DNA of 28,406 nt from Triparma columacea. Lineage: Eukaryota > Sar > Bolidophyceae > Parmales > Triparmaceae. The translations under genes and the position numbers were made by a program. This document shows, piece after piece, positions 24,659 through 28,406 of the stretch. The stretch covers positions 1 to 28,406 of the forward strand of contig BRYA01000185.1 of NCBI GenBank assembly GCA_030267965.1. Reading direction: 5' to 3'. Under the pieces are notes generated by a model. That model was given only the letters and a program-made list of their open reading frames with translations, did not search any database and was not told the DNA's origin. Each line of letters opens with the position of its first letter. The first letter of the stretch is position 1.

Positions 24659-26869
24659 CTACGACTCCCTGTGCAGCTCTCCCACCCAAACCTCCAGTCC
24701 CACCACCCTCTTGAATTCGTCCCAGCTGACAAACCCGCTCCCGTCTACGTCCATGCTCTGCACCAAGGCGTTCGCCTCCTCGTCCGGGAAGCTCGCGTCA
24801 AAGCTCCGAAGCACCTGCTTGACCTCCAGCGCGCTGAGCTTCCCGTCCCCATCGAGGTCGATCTTCTCAAACAGCTCCTTGAGGGAGCTTCCAGTGTCAC
24901 CCTTGGCCTTCTTCAGGGCCTTTTTGAACTCCCTCCTCCTGCTAAGGTCCCGGAGGCTGGCCTCGAAGTCCGGCGTGCTATCTACGAGTGCCATAAAGTC
25001 CTCCCCTTTCATCTCTAGCACCTTGCACTCCTTTGATATGCAGCTGATGGTGGAGCTCCTCGGCCTCTTCATCAATAGGGCGACCTCCCCGAATATGTCC
25101 CCGGGTCCGAGCTCTGCGATGTCGAACCCCTGCGACGCCACCTTCATCTTCCCGCTCCCCACGGTGTACATGCTGCTCCCCTCGTCCCCCTCCCTGAACA
25201 TGGGCTCGTTCATCTTTAGGTTGTGGTAGACGAGGTTCTTCTGGAGCCGGATCAGGGACTTGGCGTTGCTGAGCATTCTGGAGTTGCGGACGGCCTTCAT
25301 GTCGGACTTGGCGAACGACGCGTCCTTAACGTACCTCTCATAGTCGTGTCGAGGGATCTCCATAACCTCCACCGGCGTCAGCGCCGTCACCGTGGCGGAC
25401 CGGGTCTTGGTAGGGTCGAGCATGCTGCCTTCCCCGAAGAAGTCGCCCGCCCCCAACGTGCCGAGCTTCATCCCGTCGAGCGTAACCTTGACCTTGCCGG
25501 CGTTGATAAAGTACATCCTGTCCCCCTTCTCACCCTCCTGAAATATGTGCTGGTTCCTCGCAAAGTACACGGTGTTGAGGTTGGACATTAGGTCTGAGAA
25601 GGACGTCAGGTCAACCTTGGACTTGCCCTTCCCCTTGCGTCTGCTGGAGGTGTCGTCTGGTAGTGAGTCCATGAGGTCCTTCTTGTCCTTCTCGTTCAAG
25701 TTTACCCCCTGCGACGACATCACCCTGGCCATGTCATCCGTTGATATGAAGCCCTTCTTGTCGCTGTCAAAGACCTCGAAAGCCTTCTCTAACATCCTCT
25801 CATTCGCCCCCCCACCCCCGCCCGCCTTGGTGCCGCTGCTGACGAGGACGGCAAAGACCCCGGCCTCGAGCTTCTCCCTGACCTCCCTGAACCTGTTGAG
25901 CCTCCTGTCACTTCCAGCCATCTTGTACTTGTTCGTGGTCTCCCCCAATATCCACGGGTGGTTGAGTAGCTCCCTAGCCGTGATCCTCCTCTCAGGGTCA
26001 GCAGTCATGAGCTTCTGGATGAGGTCGGCGGCGGAGGGGGAGAGGTGGCCCGTTAGGTTCTTGCTGAAGACTGGGGAGGGGTTCTTCTTTATGGTCTCCT
26101 CGATGTCCTCGTCAGTGGCGGTACCGTGGAGGTCGAAGGGGTGCATACCCGTCAACATGATATAGAGGATAACACCGAGGCTGGGGGGGAGGTGGGGGTT
26201 TAAAAGGGGGCGGGGGACGGGGGGGGTTGGTTGGGGTTTTGCTTTATCACCCCTGCGTTTAGTGCTACTTCGGCTCCTTCTACCTTTCTCACCTCCACAT
26301 GTCCATCGGGGGCCTGGCCAGGAAGGTCTTGGACTTGATCTTGAAAAGTTCTGGAGGCCAGTAAGCAGTCGTCCCCCCGTCAGACCTCGAGAGCTCCCTG
26401 GTCGGGACGCCCTCCTCCTCCGACTCTACTACGGCGCAGCCGAAGTCCACCATCTTGATCACTGAGTTCTTGTCGTTCCAGCTGCTCAGCATTAGGTTCT
26501 CAGGCTTCAGGTCCGCGTGGACGATCCCGATGCCGTGGAGGAAGTTGAGGGCGCTGGCGACGTGTTTGATGAGCCTGGCCGCGTCGTGCTCCGAGTACGC
26601 CCCGTTCTGGATGAGGTGCTCGAACATCTCCCCGCCCGTGATTAGGTCGAGGATCAGGTAGAAGTAGGAGCGGTCCTCGTACATGTCACGGAGACCGCAC
26701 ACGTTGGGGTGGCCGCCGGCGTCGTGGATGCGGAGGAGAGCCTCGGTCTCACGCTTGAAGGAGGACTGGTCGGTGTAGCGCTTTGAAATCTAAGGGGGGG
26801 GAGGGGGGGAGGGTAAGAGAAGTGTATGAAGCGAAGTGTACCTTGCATGCGAAACGTATACATATATGT

Positions 26870-26911
<42 letters not shown>

Positions 26912-27387
26912 TTGTTTGTTTCGTGAAACCATCTCCCCTCTTCCCTCACCTTCTTCAGGGCTACCTTCTCCGCCGGCTCAATCTGGTGGGCAATGTGCAC
27001 AGACCCGTACGCCCCCTCCCCCAGCCTGTTGGTCCATTCCGGCCTGTACTTGGCCTCAAGGTCCCTGGAGAGGCGGGACCTCCTGTGCTGGAGCATGACG
27101 TTGTGGGCGTTGCAGGAGGCGAGGGAGGAGGCGGGGAGGAAGGGCTGGAGGGGGAGGAGAGAGGTCAGAGGACGGGTTGGAGTTGGGCTGTTTTCGGTGA
27201 GCTGTGATGGAGGAGATGACGGAGACGACGGTAGAGACGGAGACGACGACTTAGTCTCTGGAGACTTAGTCTCCTTAGACTTAGTCTCTTGAGAGTAATT
27301 CTGTGCGTAAATTGCAGCCAAGCATGATGCTGAGAGTGTTGGGAGGATAAGTCTTTGAATTTGTTGAGGTAAACGTCTGGGTGTCAT
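24659..27387 (-). CDS. CDPK-like protein kinase with EF-hands and two cyclic-nucleotide-binding domains
   Basis: Exons are 27387-26950, 26789-26293 and 26180-24659, all in phase (introns 160 and 112 nt), giving 818 residues. Order: hydrophobic start and Ser/Pro/Lys-rich linker (1-115); Ser/Thr kinase (about 120-389) with glycine loop GEGAYGSV (123-130), Lys145, HADLKPEN (237-244), DFG (261-263), TTAYWPPE and the closing HPWI; an EF-hand DSDKKGFISTDD (450-461); two CNMP-binding domains with phosphate cassettes FGEGSML..TRSAT (560-575) and FGEVALLMKRPRSST (675-689); and canonical EF-hands DLDGDGKLSALE (753-764) and DVDGSGFVSWDE (789-800). Thus Ca2+ and a cyclic nucleotide could both gate it. 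HAD replaces HRD in the catalytic loop. Ser in both cassettes, where cGMP kinases have Thr, hints at cGMP; this is inference. The N-terminal 30 residues could be a targeting peptide or membrane anchor. Confidence 0.88.
26865..26910. repeat. (TG)n microsatellite in intron 1 of the kinase gene
   Basis: About 46 bases of TG repeats, with ATATATG and TGTATG interruptions at the left end, lie within the first intron of the kinase gene. Confidence 0.96.
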
Positions 27388-28008
27388 TGTGTTTGTATGT
27401 GTAATGTAGTTTGAATGAGATGAATGAGCAACAAATAGGTCAGGTGCGAGAGAGACTTGCCAGCGCAGTGCTGGTCAAATGCCTGATGAGAAGAGTTTTG
27501 TGAGATGTTAAGTAGGTAAGTAGCGATGTGGTGGCTGATTGAGAGGTGTTATGGAGTAATTATTGTACGTAGACGTAAAATGGGGTTGAAAATGGGGTGA
27601 GATAAATTTGGAAAAACATTTTGGGGACACATGGTCTTCGGGGCCCAGACTTGCTTTTCGACATTTCTTCTTTACGTCTTTTAATCTCTTTAACAAAAGT
27701 CAGGGTTTCGCGGAAGCCTATGTGCCCGAATCGTAAAGTAGAGACCTTTATTTTTCTTGTTTCTTCCCGCGTCCCCTCCCCCCTACCCACGTCCCCTTCC
27801 CCCCACCCCCCCCCTTCTCGCTTCCCCTTCCCCCCGTCCCCCCCCTTCTCGCTTCCCCTACCCGCGTCCCCTCCCCCCTACCCGCGTCCCCTCCCCCTCT
27901 TCCCCCCATCCCCCCCCTTCCCGCCCTCCCCCCCGTCCCCCCCCTTCCTGTGTTGTAGTTACTGCCCGCTTTCGGGAGAAGATGTTCTCTTGTTTTGCAG
28001 CCAACACT
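27388..28008. other. Intergenic region with long polypyrimidine tract (27765-27953)
   Basis: This lies upstream of the kinase and downstream of the WW-domain gene. About 190 bp are almost pure C/T on the plus strand, built from loose repeats of CGCGTCCCCTCCCCCCTACC and CTTCTCGCTTCCCCTTCCCC. Such mirror-like tracts can form triplex or G-quadruplex (on the other strand). The rest (27400-27750) has no gene I can support; a reading frame of 184 residues across it is Pro/Ser low complexity. Confidence 0.7.
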
Positions 28009-28406
28009 CTACGCTTTCTTGCCTTTCAGTTCTTCAGGCATTTCCCAAGTCGACATTCCTGATATTTTATGCTGGTAGTAGTAGACCCCCGTGGCTTCGT
28101 CATATACCTTCTCCCAATTTTGATCCGCGTCGGGGTCTTCTTCATCCCCTGCGTAACGCACTCCTTCTTCCATAATCCGCTGGATCTTCTCGTGCTTGCT
28201 CACCACTTCTCCTCCCAGCCCAGCGGCCTCCTTGCTGAGGTGCCTCTCCTCCCTGTTTGCAATGGTCTTAGACTCCTTGCTCTTGACTCTCCCCTTCTTC
28301 CCCTTGAACTTGTTGAAGCTGATATTCCTCTGGATGTGACTGGGGGGGGCAGTGGAACGCTGTGATCCCTGAGTTGAGGACCCCAAGGCACTGAGCTCTA
28401 CGCCAC
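28009..28406 (-). CDS. WW-domain protein, C-terminal part, truncated by the window edge
   Basis: The frame is open from the right edge to TAG at 28011-28009; the apparent start at 28386 is TTG, so the true N-terminus lies outside. About 132 residues are visible: a basic, charged region (HIQRNISFNKFKGKKGRVKS), a helical stretch, and near the end a WW domain, NWEKVYDEATGVYYYQHK followed by SGMSTWEMPEEL, with both signature Trp residues and the central Tyr block. WW domains bind proline-rich or phospho-Ser/Thr-Pro peptides, often in splicing or transcription factors. The lysine-rich context would suit a nuclear protein, but that is inference. Confidence 0.78.
   Translation of the reverse strand, partial: GVELSALGSSTQGSQRSTAPPSHIQRNISFNKFKGKKGRVKSKESKTIANREERHLSKEAAGLGGEVVSKHEKIQRIMEEGVRYAGDEEDPDADQNWEKVYDEATGVYYYQHKISGMSTWEMPEELKGKKA

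Noticed and set aside
27621..28175. 184-codon plus-strand reading frame across the polypyrimidine tract
   Set aside because: Low-complexity Pro/Ser sequence arising from C/T repeats, overlapping the WW gene on the other strand.

Overview
The window is nuclear DNA from a eukaryotic microalga, most likely a stramenopile of the bolidophyte (Parmales/Triparma) type. Spliceosomal introns are resolved in seven genes. Fourteen of the 16 donors I could place read GTGAG, and acceptors follow C/T-rich tracts. Gene spacing is compact. A J-domain protein starts with a signal peptide followed by a Ser/Phe junction, as expected for a secondary plastid. The genes include a CDPK-like kinase, a UbiB/ABC1 kinase and 23-residue LRR_5 repeat proteins. 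The long protein at the left edge matches, from memory only, a family of START-plus-membrane proteins common in bolidophyte predictions. Homopolymer G/C runs, microsatellites and two N gaps fit a draft nuclear assembly.

Layout. 1-7012 (-): one intronless reading frame, open at the left edge, encoding at least 2337 residues with several START-like domains and a membrane module present twice. 7703-8210 (-): small SMI1/KNR4 (SUKH) protein. 8720-10171 (+): four-exon secreted or membrane LRR protein. 10277-12350 (-): MFSD6-like transporter whose 5' end is unresolved; a signal-peptide exon pair at 12417-13003 is either its beginning or a separate gene. 13181-15218 (-): a BAHD-like acyltransferase fused to a complete acyl-protein thioesterase. 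15999-18506 and 19152-20585 (+): tandemly duplicated, intronless LRR_5 genes with duplicated flanks. 20801-21879 (+): plastid-type J-domain protein. 21992-23700 (-): ABC1/UbiB kinase. 23762-24570 (+): thioredoxin-fold protein whose start codon is 61 bp from that of the ABC1 kinase. 24659-27387 (-): kinase with EF-hands and two cyclic-nucleotide-binding domains. 28009-28406 (-): WW-domain protein cut by the right edge.

The genes do not form an operon or an obvious pathway cluster. A loose lipid/acyl theme runs through the START-membrane protein, the acyltransferase-thioesterase fusion and the UbiB-type kinase, but that may be chance. Many of the supplied reading frames begin at TTG, GTG or ATT. 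I therefore re-derived starts as ATG and used codon phase across GT..AG introns to build the models. The least expected objects are the acyltransferase-thioesterase fusion, the Ca2+/cyclic-nucleotide kinase with HAD in place of HRD, and the START protein with a scramblase-like duplicated module.
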